Assembly (NCBI RefSeq): GCF_016429255.1
Contig: NZ_JAELUG010000072.1
Coordinates: forward strand, 1 to 35,898
Reading direction: 5' to 3'
Source of the DNA: Rhizobium sp. ASV8
GTDB lineage: Bacteria > Pseudomonadota > Alphaproteobacteria > Rhizobiales > Rhizobiaceae
Length of the DNA: 35,898 nucleotides
In this document: in pieces, positions 7,962-15,016 of the stretch
Layout: each line of letters begins with the position of its first letter
Position numbering within the stretch: position 1 is the stretch's first letter
Notes under the pieces: model-generated
Told to the model about the DNA's origin: nothing
Database searches by the model: none
Seen by the model: only the letters and a program-made list of their open reading frames with translations
Translations under genes and position numbers: made by a program

Positions 7962-8591
7962 ATGGCCGAAACGGGCATCATCACCGGCGAAGACGGCAAG
8001 GACCGTTGCTTCTGGCACGGCAACCTGCCGGAATATCAGCGATATCACGACGAGGAATGGGGACGCCCCGTTGTCAATGACATCAGGCTCTTCGAAAAGA
8101 TCTGCCTGGAAGGCTTCCAGTCCGGTCTCTCCTGGCTGACGATCCTGCGCAAGCGAGAGAATTTCCGCGCCGCTTTCGCAGGCTTCGATTTCGACAAGGT
8201 TGCGAAATTCGATGATGCCGATATCGAGCGCTGCGTCACAGATGCCGGCATCATCCGCCACCGCGGCAAGATCGTCTCCACCATCAACAATGCCAATCGC
8301 GCCATTGAGCTGCGTTCGGAATTCGGATCGCTGGCGCGCTATTTCTGGAGCCATGAGCCGGGTGCCGTCGAGCGTCCCGAAGTCTTAGACCTTGCGCATC
8401 TTCGCGCCAATCCGACGACGCCTGCCTCCGTTCGAATTTCGAAGGATTTGAAGAAGCGCGGCTGGACCTTCGTCGGCCCGACCACCGTCTATGCCTTCAT
8501 GCAGGCGATGGGCCTCGTCAATGATCACATTGAAGGCTGCTATTGCCGGAAAGAGGTCGAGGCGATGCGCTGCGAATTGGTGCGGCCATGA
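7962..8591 (+). CDS. tag: DNA-3-methyladenine glycosylase I
   Basis: 209 residues. Tag removes 3-methyladenine from alkylated DNA as the first step of base-excision repair in the cytosol. The family hallmarks are present: CFWHG...YHDEEWGRPV near residues 16-36, LFEKICLEGFQSGLSWLTILRKRENFR near 43-69 and DAGIIRHRGKI. Zinc ligands match the E. coli pattern: Cys16, His29, and the C-terminal H189-x3-C193 in LVNDHIEGC. A short C-terminal extension carries two further Cys. An AGGGGA ribosome site lies about 12 bp before the start. The next gene overlaps its stop (ATGA). Confidence 0.95.
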   Translation: MAETGIITGEDGKDRCFWHGNLPEYQRYHDEEWGRPVVNDIRLFEKICLEGFQSGLSWLTILRKRENFRAAFAGFDFDKVAKFDDADIERCVTDAGIIRHRGKIVSTINNANRAIELRSEFGSLARYFWSHEPGAVERPEVLDLAHLRANPTTPASVRISKDLKKRGWTFVGPTTVYAFMQAMGLVNDHIEGCYCRKEVEAMRCELVRP

Positions 8592-9112
8592 GGGGCGCAT
8601 TTCTCGGCATGTCCCTGGCGGTGCTCGCATTCTTCGGCGGTACTGCCGCCCGGGCTCAAAGCGACACTCAACAACAGCTGCCGCAGCTCGATCGCGGTGA
8701 GAAGATCGAAAAGCTCGGCTTTCCGGCCGTGCTGGAAAAGTTGACGGGCTGGACGAAGTTCGGCAAGGGCAAGGTCTACACGCTACCGCTGAAGAAAGGC
8801 CAGCACGTGCGGGTCACCTTCAGCTCGAAGAGCAAATATACCTTCATGGCAATCTTCGACCTATCCTCGAATGATGACGAGTCCTTCTTCGGCACGGATG
8901 AGGATGGAAACACCGCCGACGTGACCGTCAATCAGGACACGACCTGGTTGATCAAACCATACTATTCGCGTGTCACCCGTCGTCGTGGTCTCGGCGCACC
9001 CTATGAAATCCTGATCGATCCCAATCCGCCGGCCGCGCAGCAGACGCCCGCAGACCAGCAGAAGGATCAGGGACCGATGCTGTTCCCGCCACGCTCCAAG
9101 CAGGGACAGTAA
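8588..9112 (+). CDS. Secreted hypothetical protein, coupled to tag
   Basis: 174 residues from the ATG that overlaps the tag stop codon (ATGA at 8588-8591). A longer frame opens at 8543, but the start at 8588 gives a clean signal peptide (MRGAFLGMSLAVLAFFGGTA, cleaving near ARAQS). The mature part has a beta-rich core (KVYTLPLKKGQHVRVTFSSK, then YTFMAIFDLSS, TTWLIKPYYSRV) and a Pro/Gln-rich tail. This pattern resembles small periplasmic beta-sandwich (PPC-like) domains, but I do not recognise the family. Coupling to a DNA-repair gene may reflect shared transcription only. Function is unknown. Confidence 0.75.
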   Translation: MRGAFLGMSLAVLAFFGGTAARAQSDTQQQLPQLDRGEKIEKLGFPAVLEKLTGWTKFGKGKVYTLPLKKGQHVRVTFSSKSKYTFMAIFDLSSNDDESFFGTDEDGNTADVTVNQDTTWLIKPYYSRVTRRRGLGAPYEILIDPNPPAAQQTPADQQKDQGPMLFPPRSKQGQ

Positions 9113-9177
9113 GCCGCTTCAGAGAAAGCCCGTCCCGACTTGCCGTTCGGATTTGTTTATGGCAGCGGCTCGGAAGC

Positions 9178-9900
9178 TCAGGACAGCCCCTGAATGATCT
9201 CGGGCAGTTCCCCTAGATGGCCGATCTTGCGAAAGCGCGGTGCTTCCGTTGGCTCCTCGACATGTTCGAAGGCCCAGGTGAGTTCGTGTGGCACGAAGAC
9301 GCCGTAGCTGCCGGCTGCAAGCGCAGGCACGATGTCCGATTTCAGCGAGTTGCCGATCATCATCGCCCGCTCCGGGCCGTCGCCGACCTTGGAAAAGATG
9401 CGGCGATAGGTCGAGGCGTTCTTGTCGGAGACGATTTCAATCGCATCGAAGAGCTCGCCGAGCCCGGATTGGGCAAGCTTGCGCTCCTGGTCGAACAGGT
9501 CGCCCTTGGTAATCAAGACAAGCAGATAGCTGCCCGACAAGGCCTCCAGCGTTTGGCGCACATGCGGCAGCGTCTCGACGGGATGCGCGAGAAGGTCGCG
9601 GCCGATATCGAGGATCCGCGCGATGACGGAGGCCGGCACATCGCCTTCAGTAATCTCGATGGCCGTTTCGATCATCGACAGCGTGAAACCTTTGATGCCG
9701 AACCCATAGTGCCGCAGATTGCGTTTTTCCGCTTCGAGCAGCCGCGCCGAGATATGGCCGCTATCGGCATGATCGGCCAGCAGGTCGGTGAACTGCACTT
9801 CCGTCAGCCGATAGAACTGTTCGTTCTGCCAGAGCGTGTCGTCGGCATCGAAGCCGATCGTGGTCAGTGGACGTTGCGTCATGGTACTTGCGTTCCGCAT
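9178..9900 (-). CDS. HAD-superfamily hydrolase
   Basis: 240 residues; a second start at residue 7 (ATG at 9882) would give MTQRPLTTIGFDADDT and may be the true one. HAD motif I is FDADDT (nucleophile Asp18, acid/base Asp20), motif II is VLITKGD with its Thr, the motif III Lys is probably in VSDKN, and motif IV is MMIGNSLKSDI. A helical cap lies between motifs I and II (about residues 30-115), as in C1-cap phosphatases. It is a cytosolic phosphohydrolase with unknown substrate. The gene stands alone, running opposite to its neighbours. Confidence 0.88.
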   Translation of the reverse strand: MRNASTMTQRPLTTIGFDADDTLWQNEQFYRLTEVQFTDLLADHADSGHISARLLEAEKRNLRHYGFGIKGFTLSMIETAIEITEGDVPASVIARILDIGRDLLAHPVETLPHVRQTLEALSGSYLLVLITKGDLFDQERKLAQSGLGELFDAIEIVSDKNASTYRRIFSKVGDGPERAMMIGNSLKSDIVPALAAGSYGVFVPHELTWAFEHVEEPTEAPRFRKIGHLGELPEIIQGLS

Positions 9901-10188
9901 AAGGGTGAGGGCTGGAGTCTATCCTCCGTTGGCGGGGAAGCAAGAGTAAGTAGCGGTAACCGCATCGTGATCGTGCACAGGTCTCGCGTTGAAATCGGAT
10001 TTCGGTGCATTATGTCGTTGTTGTCTCGATCGCCGCGGAGCCAGAGCCGCGTATCGACGACCGTCTTCTGACCTCTCCAGGGCAGCACCATAAGGGCTGC
10101 TGCAATGCCGAGGCCAAATCATAGCCAAGAGAATAAGAGTCCACCGGCCGGAAGCATCTTCCGGCTGACCACAAGGGAATTTTCTCCT
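9901..10188. other. Divergent intergenic region between the HAD hydrolase and the aldo/keto reductase
   Basis: About 288 bp, no supported gene. The frame that opens at 10105 would only add an atypical 28-residue N-terminus to the reductase. A compact hairpin lies at 10147-10165, close to the reductase start. Confidence 0.55.
10147..10165 (+). promoter_or_regulatory. Compact hairpin in the leader of the aldo/keto reductase gene
   Basis: GCCGGAAG-cat-CTTCCGGC is a perfect 8-bp stem with a 3-nt loop, ending 23 bp before the ATG at 10189. No U-run follows, so it is not a normal terminator. It could be an operator dyad or an RNA stem near the ribosome site. Confidence 0.4.
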
Positions 10189-11238
10189 ATGCGTTACAAT
10201 CAACTCGGCAATACCGGCCTGTTCGTCTCCGAACTTTGCTTGGGCACGATGACCTTCGGCGAAGCCAATCCCAACAGCAGCTGGGGTTCAATCGCCGATG
10301 TCGACCAGGGACTGGCCGACAAGATCGTCGAAAACTCGCTCGCCGCCGGCATCAACTTCATCGACACGGCCGACGTCTATTCGTTCGGCAATTCGGAAAA
10401 ACTGCTCGGGCAGGCACTGAAGAACCTCAATGTTCCCCGCAAGGACGTCGTCATCGCCACCAAGGTCTATGGCGTCATGGGCGACAAGCCGAACGATCGC
10501 GGTGCCTCGCGCGGCCATATCATGGATTCCGTGCAGGCCAGCCTCGACCGTTTGCAGACCGATCACATCGACCTCTATCAGATCCACGCCACGGATTCGG
10601 TCACTCCCATCGACGAGACGCTCCGCGCGTTGGATGATCTCGTATCCCGCGGTCTGGTTCGCTATGTCGGCGTGTCCAACTGGCAGGCCTGGCGCATCGC
10701 CAAGGCGCTCGGCATTTCGGAGCGCCGCGGCTTCGCCCGTTTTGAAACCGTGCAGGCCTATTACTCCATCGCCGGCCGCGATCTGGAGCGCGAGATCGTG
10801 CCTGTCATGGCGGAGGAAAAGCTGGGGCTGATGGTCTGGTCGCCGCTCGCCGGAGGCCTGCTCTCGGGCAAATACGGTCCGGGTGCTCCGGGCAATGGCG
10901 AGGGCCGACGCGCGAGCTTCGATTTCCCGCCCGTCGACAAGGATCGCGCCTGGGCCTGCGTCGCCGCCATGCGCGAAGTGGCGGATAAGCACGGTTCCAG
11001 TGTCGCCACCGTGGCCCTTGCCTGGATCCTGGCGAAGCCCTTCGTCACCAGCATCATCATCGGCGCCAAGCGTCTCGACCAGCTCGACCAAAATCTCGCC
11101 GCCGTCAAGCTGAAGCTCGACGCCGACGATATGACAAAGCTGGACGCAGTCAGTGCGCTTGCGCCCGAATATCCAGCCTGGATGCTCGCCCGTCAGGGCG
11201 CGCTGCGCGTGCCGCAGCCCTTCGAGCCGAAGGCCTGA
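10189..11238 (+). CDS. Aldo/keto reductase
   Basis: 349 residues from ATG 10189 (MRYNQLGNTGLFVSELCLGT), the usual N-terminus of this family. An in-frame upstream ATG at 10105 is less likely. The AKR catalytic tetrad is present: Asp59, Tyr64 (FIDTADVYSFG), Lys92 (VVIATKVYG) and His133 (LYQIHATD). The C-terminal NADPH-binding segment (TSIIIGAKRLDQLDQNL) is also typical. It is a cytosolic NADPH-dependent carbonyl reductase of the YajO/Tas-like group; the substrate is unknown. A strong bidirectional terminator separates it from the convergent dehydrogenase gene. Confidence 0.93.
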   Translation: MRYNQLGNTGLFVSELCLGTMTFGEANPNSSWGSIADVDQGLADKIVENSLAAGINFIDTADVYSFGNSEKLLGQALKNLNVPRKDVVIATKVYGVMGDKPNDRGASRGHIMDSVQASLDRLQTDHIDLYQIHATDSVTPIDETLRALDDLVSRGLVRYVGVSNWQAWRIAKALGISERRGFARFETVQAYYSIAGRDLEREIVPVMAEEKLGLMVWSPLAGGLLSGKYGPGAPGNGEGRRASFDFPPVDKDRAWACVAAMREVADKHGSSVATVALAWILAKPFVTSIIIGAKRLDQLDQNLAAVKLKLDADDMTKLDAVSALAPEYPAWMLARQGALRVPQPFEPKA

Positions 11239-11250
11239 TGTCATGAAGAA

Positions 11251-11281
11251 ACCGGGCCGCCATTTTTCGTGGCGGCCCGGT
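11251..11281. terminator. Bidirectional intrinsic terminator between convergent genes
   Basis: ACCGGGCCGCCA and TGGCGGCCCGGT form a perfect 12-bp stem around a 7-nt loop, 13 bp after the aldo/keto reductase stop and 6 bp beyond the stop of the opposing oxidoreductase gene. Confidence 0.85.
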
Positions 11282-11286
11282 GGCGA

Positions 11287-12315
11287 TTACAGCTCGATGA
11301 CGATCTTGCCGAATGGGCCACGATCGAGATGGTCGAAGGCTGCCGGAACTTCGCCCAGCGTATAGCGATGGTCGATGACCGGCTTCAGACCGATGCTGTC
11401 GACGGCATGGACAAACTCTTCCAGCGCACGTCGGTGGCCGACACCGATGCCCTGCACGACAGGAGATTTCAGCAGTAGAGGCGCCGCCGGCCCGGTAATA
11501 TCGAACCCTTCGAGAACACCGATGACGGAAATCCGGCCATGCGGCGCCACCGCCTTCAGCGATTGCGCGAAGTTCGGGCCGCCGGCGATTTCGATGATGT
11601 GATCGATGCCCTGATCGTCGGTGAGGCGATAGACCTCTTCCACCCAGTCGCTCCTGTTGCGGTCGATGCCATGATGAGCTCCAAGCGCCTTTGCCCGCGC
11701 GAGCTTTTCAGGCCCTGATGAGGTTACGAAGACCTCGGCCCCTTGCGCGGCAGCGATCTGCAGGCCGAACAGCGCCACGCCGCCAGTTCCCTGCACCAGG
11801 ACACGATCGCCGGGCTTGATCTTGCCGCGCTCCACCAGGGCAAACCATGCCGTCAGGCCTGCACAGGGCAAGGTGCTCGCCTCGGCATGATCGAGGCTCT
11901 TTGGCGCCGATACGAGCCAGTCCTGCGACACGGATATATATTCGGAGAGCACGCCGGCATAAAAGCCGCCAAGCGTCTTGTAGGGAGGATTGCGGGCATC
12001 GCCGAGCGGCTTGCCGTCGATCCAGCCTGGATGGAAGGTCGAAATGACCCGGTCGCCGGCTGAGAATCTCGTGACATCGTCTCCAACCGCCTCGACCACC
12101 CCCGACATGTCGGAGGCGGGTACGAAGGGAAACTGGATCGGCAGGCCCATGCCGGTCTCGCGAACGAGCTTGTCGCGATAGTTCAGCGAAACGGCCTTCA
12201 CCCGCACGAGCACTTCGCCGCGCGCAGGCTTGGGGACAGCCGTTTCCGTGAGATTCAAGGGCGCGCCGACGGCAATCGTGTCGAGGGTCCAGCGCTTCAT
12301 GGTCTGCGTCATCAC
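11287..12315 (-). CDS. Zinc-independent MDR-family NAD(P)-dependent oxidoreductase
   Basis: 342 residues; the start may instead be Met6 (MKRWTL). The medium-chain dehydrogenase fold is clear: a GroES-like N-terminal domain (about 30-130) and a Rossmann domain with VQGTGGVALFG (174-184). It lacks the structural-zinc Cys cluster, and the catalytic-zinc Cys is replaced: SLNYRDKLV and FVPASDMSGVV stand where zinc alcohol dehydrogenases have a Cys and GHE. That places it with quinone oxidoreductase/enoyl reductase-type MDR proteins. Its substrate is unknown. It diverges from a LysR gene across 107 bp that includes inverted repeats, so the LysR product probably regulates it. Confidence 0.9.
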   Translation of the reverse strand: MMTQTMKRWTLDTIAVGAPLNLTETAVPKPARGEVLVRVKAVSLNYRDKLVRETGMGLPIQFPFVPASDMSGVVEAVGDDVTRFSAGDRVISTFHPGWIDGKPLGDARNPPYKTLGGFYAGVLSEYISVSQDWLVSAPKSLDHAEASTLPCAGLTAWFALVERGKIKPGDRVLVQGTGGVALFGLQIAAAQGAEVFVTSSGPEKLARAKALGAHHGIDRNRSDWVEEVYRLTDDQGIDHIIEIAGGPNFAQSLKAVAPHGRISVIGVLEGFDITGPAAPLLLKSPVVQGIGVGHRRALEEFVHAVDSIGLKPVIDHRYTLGEVPAAFDHLDRGPFGKIVIEL

Positions 12316-12351
12316 GTTCTCCTGAGAGGAATTGAAAGCAATGACGTGACT

Positions 12352-12384
12352 ATATCGTTGCTTGTTAGTCGCCAGTGGCGATAT
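12352..12384. promoter_or_regulatory. Nested inverted repeats, candidate LysR operator
   Basis: ATATCG at 12352-12357 and CGATAT at 12379-12384 form an outer dyad, and CGCCA-G-TGGCG at 12370-12380 forms an inner one. They sit in the 107-bp gap between the divergent MDR and LysR genes, where an autoregulated LysR protein would bind. Confidence 0.45.
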
Positions 12385-12422
12385 TATTTCCGCTTACTGG
12401 TTCCTCATAGGAAGCAATCATC

Positions 12423-13322
12423 ATGAACGACATGCTCAACGGCATTCCGGAATTTGTGGAGGCGGTCGAAGCCGGTGGCTTTTCGGCGGCAGCGACCCGC
12501 ATGAATTTGTCGCGCTCGGCGATCGGCAAGACCATTGCAAGGCTCGAAAGGCGCTTGAACACGCGGCTGTTTCATCGCACCACCCGCATGCAGAGCCTGA
12601 CCGATGAAGGCCAGGCCTTCTACGAGCGCTGCCGCCGGGCGATGGACGAGATACAGTCGGGGGAGGCCATGTTGGAATCGGGCAGGCGCGAGGTCACGGG
12701 TCGCGTGCGCATTTCCATGCCGGTGCTTTTCGGCCGACGCTGCCTTGCGCCACTGCTGCTCGAGCTTGCCCGCATGCATCCCAAGCTGGAGCTTGACCTT
12801 TCTTTCAGCGATCGCGTGGTCGATCTTTTCGATGAGGGATTTGACCTTGCCATCCGCAACGGCGTTCTGCGCGATGAAGCCGGCCTTGCTGCCCGCAAGA
12901 TCGCCTTTCATGGCATGACGCTCTGCGCATCGCCGGACTATCTTGCCGCAAGAGGTATGCCGCAGTCGGTTGCCGATCTCGGGGATCATGACCTGGCCGT
13001 CTACGCCAGGGCCGGGGAGACGAAGAAATGGACCCTTCTTCAGAGTGACGGCACGGCCATCGACTACTTTCCGCAGACACGGCTGCGTCTCGATGATCTG
13101 GAGGTGATTGCGGATGCGGCTGCGTCGGGGATGGGGATCACGTGGCTACCCTGCTGGCTTGTACGGGACTACGTGCATTCCGGGAGGCTGGCGCAGGTTC
13201 TGCCTGTCACGAGCCGGCCGGTCAACATCTACGCTGTCTGGCCACAGGTGCCGCAGCTGCCGCTGAAGATGCGCGCGATCATCGATCTGCTCGCTGCACG
13301 GCTGCCCGCCGTCATGGATTAG
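12423..13322 (+). CDS. LysR-family transcriptional regulator
   Basis: 299 residues, the normal LysR length. The N-terminal winged helix-turn-helix covers about residues 5-62 (FVEAVEAGGFSAAATRMNLS, then RSAIGKTIARLERRLNTRLF and TTRMQSLTDEG). The periplasmic-binding-protein-like effector domain follows from about 90 (GRVRISMPVLFGRRCLAPLL) and includes FDEGFDLAIRNG. It belongs to the CrgA/DhcR-like group commonly found next to oxidoreductases. An AGGAAG ribosome site precedes ATG 12423. It diverges from the MDR oxidoreductase, its likely target. Its stop codon TAG overlaps the first bases of a RIME-like repeat. Confidence 0.93.
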   Translation: MNDMLNGIPEFVEAVEAGGFSAAATRMNLSRSAIGKTIARLERRLNTRLFHRTTRMQSLTDEGQAFYERCRRAMDEIQSGEAMLESGRREVTGRVRISMPVLFGRRCLAPLLLELARMHPKLELDLSFSDRVVDLFDEGFDLAIRNGVLRDEAGLAARKIAFHGMTLCASPDYLAARGMPQSVADLGDHDLAVYARAGETKKWTLLQSDGTAIDYFPQTRLRLDDLEVIADAAASGMGITWLPCWLVRDYVHSGRLAQVLPVTSRPVNIYAVWPQVPQLPLKMRAIIDLLAARLPAVMD

Positions 13323-13424
13323 AGCATTTCCAGGAAAAGTGCGCAGCGGTTTTCCGTTCGGAATGCGAGAGAAAACAAGAAGCTAGAGCGCTTCCGCGAT
13401 TCTAAGAAAAGCGGAAGCACTCTA
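13320..13424. repeat. RIME-like intergenic palindromic repeat, copy B
   Basis: Copy B matches copy A (4438-4547) through TTCCAGGAAAAGTGCG and AGCGGTTTTCCGTTCGG. Its second hairpin is intact: TAGAG/CTCTA outer arms and GCTTCCGC/GCGGAAGC inner arms across 13384-13424. The element starts at the stop codon of the LysR gene, so transcripts reading through would carry both hairpins. Confidence 0.8.
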
Positions 13425-13434
13425 GGGGGCAAGA

Positions 13435-13459
13435 AGGCGGCGGCACGTGTCCGCCGCCT
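13435..13459 (-). terminator. Terminator after the DUF305 gene
   Basis: AGGCGGCGG and CCGCCGCCT form a 9-bp stem with a 7-nt loop; on the minus strand TTCTT follows. It lies 15 bp beyond the DUF305 stop. Confidence 0.7.
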
Positions 13460-13474
13460 CCCGTCTTCGATGAG

Positions 13475-13843
13475 TTACTTGCCGTGCTTCTTCAGCCAGG
13501 CTTTCATTTCCTTGATCTCGGCTTCCTGCGCGGTGACGACCGTTTCCGCCAGCTTGCGCAGCTCGGGATCCTTTCCGTATTTCAGCTCGATCTTCGCCAT
13601 GTCGATCGCGCCCTGATGATGCGGGATCATGCCGCGGACGAAATCCGCATCGGCATCGCCGCTATAGGTGATCATCATGTCCTTGTGCATCTTGCCCATC
13701 GCGTCGTTATAGGCCTTGCTGGATGCGCCCTGGTCGCCTATCGGCTTGCTCATATCCATGCCCGACATATCGTCGGCGAAGACAGGGAGGCTGAGCGCGA
13801 AGGCAAACGCACCGGCGAGGATAACAGTTCTTGAGATAGACAT
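13475..13843 (-). CDS. DUF305 family exported protein
   Basis: 122 residues from ATG 13843 (MSISRTVILAGAFAFALSLP, cleaving near VFA-DD). The frame extends upstream to 14026, but those 61 residues look like read-through of the spacer and overlap the neighbouring gene, so I reject them. The DUF305 signature is FVRGMIPHHQGAIDMAKIEL near residues 70-89, with the His-His pair and Met-rich flanks (DDMSGMDMSKP). DUF305 proteins are four-helix-bundle, ferritin-like periplasmic proteins often found with copper-handling genes; metal binding is inferred. It follows a Cys/Met/His-rich protein gene by 73 bp and is probably cotranscribed with it. Confidence 0.88.
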   Translation of the reverse strand: MSISRTVILAGAFAFALSLPVFADDMSGMDMSKPIGDQGASSKAYNDAMGKMHKDMMITYSGDADADFVRGMIPHHQGAIDMAKIELKYGKDPELRKLAETVVTAQEAEIKEMKAWLKKHGK

Positions 13844-13916
13844 AGGTGTTCTTTCCGTTTCTGGACGGTGTCTGAATGTGAGCGGAAAGCCGCTCCTGCT
13901 ATAAAACAGAGGATCG

Positions 13917-14345
13917 TCAGACGAAACGGGGAGGCGGCGCCATCGGCTCCGGGCGGGAACCGACCAGCCGCTGGCCAAGCGGCGGTACCGGATAGGAGAA
14001 CACATGCTTGCCGCCTTGAGCCGCAAGGACTGGCGTCAGGGCAAGACAGGCGGCACAGGACGCCACATGCGCCATGCCGCCCGCGCAAGGGTTTTCCGGC
14101 TTCTTCTCTTGATGCTGTATCATGTCGCCATGGCCCGTCATGCCAGACATGTCGGCCATTCCGCCATGCATGCTCATGGTCGACGCGACGGGCATGGCCG
14201 TGGCGGAATCGCAAACAGGACAGTTCGCCAGCGCCGGCATAGCACCGTAGAACAGCCAGGCAATTACCATCGTCAGGATCGCAAAGAACCGCATGCCCAT
14301 GAACCTAGCTGCGGTCGCCGCGAAGGCAAGCGCAAATTGCATCAT
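13917..14345 (-). CDS. Cys/Met/His-rich exported or membrane protein (DUF2946-like)
   Basis: 142 residues; an internal start at residue 16 or 18 (MGMRFF) is also possible. A hydrophobic segment near residues 18-40 serves as signal or anchor (FFAILTMVIAWLFYGAMPA), followed by CPVC at 42-45. A Met/His/Gly linker (MSMHGGMADMSGMTGHGDM) and CAGG...CAAC follow in the second half. The ordering (hydrophobic segment, CxxC, Met/His-rich loop, CxxC) recalls small rhizobial DUF2946-type proteins linked to metal response, but I cannot confirm the family. The neighbouring DUF305 gene supports a copper or other soft-metal context. Confidence 0.7.
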   Translation of the reverse strand: MMQFALAFAATAARFMGMRFFAILTMVIAWLFYGAMPALANCPVCDSATAMPVASTMSMHGGMADMSGMTGHGDMIQHQEKKPENPCAGGMAHVASCAACLALTPVLAAQGGKHVFSYPVPPLGQRLVGSRPEPMAPPPRFV

Positions 14346-14363
14346 CCAAACATTGAAAGCGGA

Positions 14364-14891
14364 TCAAGGCAGCAGTTTGACTTCTCTCAGGATTTCGACC
14401 GGCGGAAAGCTTATGCAGTCGACCGCGTCGAAGGTGAGCGTAAATCGAGCTGAAGTCGACGTCGCCCATGCCAGCGCCTGGTCAGCCGCGCTTGCGGGAA
14501 TTTTCATCGCAATGGTGCAATGCGGCTGCCAGCGATCCGGGCGGGAATGCTCGTGGCAAAGGGCGGGATCGATCTCCTCATGAATGGCGGCATGTATTTT
14601 CCTCAAGGCCCGGTCATCGGCGGGGCGCCCCCAAAGCACCAGCATCTCGTTCGGAAAATGGCCGATACCGGAGAATTCGATCGACACGGGCGGCATGCTG
14701 CCGAAGATTTTCTGAACGGCTGCAACAAGCAACGACATCTCGATGTCCTGATAAACGGCGAGCGTCAGATGCGGCGGATAGTTCAGCGCCTCCATCGACG
14801 GGGTGGTTTCGAACCGGCTTGCCTCGCGCCAGAGATCCAAAACCGGGGCGGCGCTGTCATTGGCGCATTTCAGGACGATCGCATGTGGCAT
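14364..14891 (-). CDS. 2'-5' RNA ligase/2H phosphoesterase family protein
   Basis: 175 residues. Both catalytic H-x-T motifs of the 2H superfamily are present: H41-L-T43 (PPHLTLAVY) and H124-C-T126 (QPHCTIAMK), about 80 residues apart as expected. Members act on 2'-5' or cyclic phosphodiester RNA or nucleotide ends; the native bacterial substrate is unsettled. No signal peptide, so cytosolic. It lies 18 bp upstream of the 13917-14345 gene on the same strand, which may make it the first gene of that transcript. Confidence 0.85.
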   Translation of the reverse strand: MPHAIVLKCANDSAAPVLDLWREASRFETTPSMEALNYPPHLTLAVYQDIEMSLLVAAVQKIFGSMPPVSIEFSGIGHFPNEMLVLWGRPADDRALRKIHAAIHEEIDPALCHEHSRPDRWQPHCTIAMKIPASAADQALAWATSTSARFTLTFDAVDCISFPPVEILREVKLLP

Positions 14892-14918
14892 GGTATCTAT
14901 GTCGCCTTCTCTGGTTTT

Positions 14919-14948
14919 TTGCCCGTTTGTACGGCGCTAACATATAAC
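14919..14948 (+). promoter_or_regulatory. Candidate promoter of the hisS operon
   Basis: TTGCCC, an 18-bp spacer and TATAAC (14943-14948) form a plausible housekeeping promoter about 70 bp before hisS. There is no strong ribosome site directly ahead of ATG 15017. Confidence 0.35.
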
Positions 14949-15016
14949 AATCCTTGCCGCATTCAGCCCAATCCGCTAGTTAACCGCCACTGTTCCCGTA
15001 CCGGATTACCTTAGAT

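Noticed and set aside
13844..14026. N-terminal extension of the DUF305 protein
   Set aside because: It overlaps the neighbouring gene and would bury the signal peptide; the start at 13843 is better.
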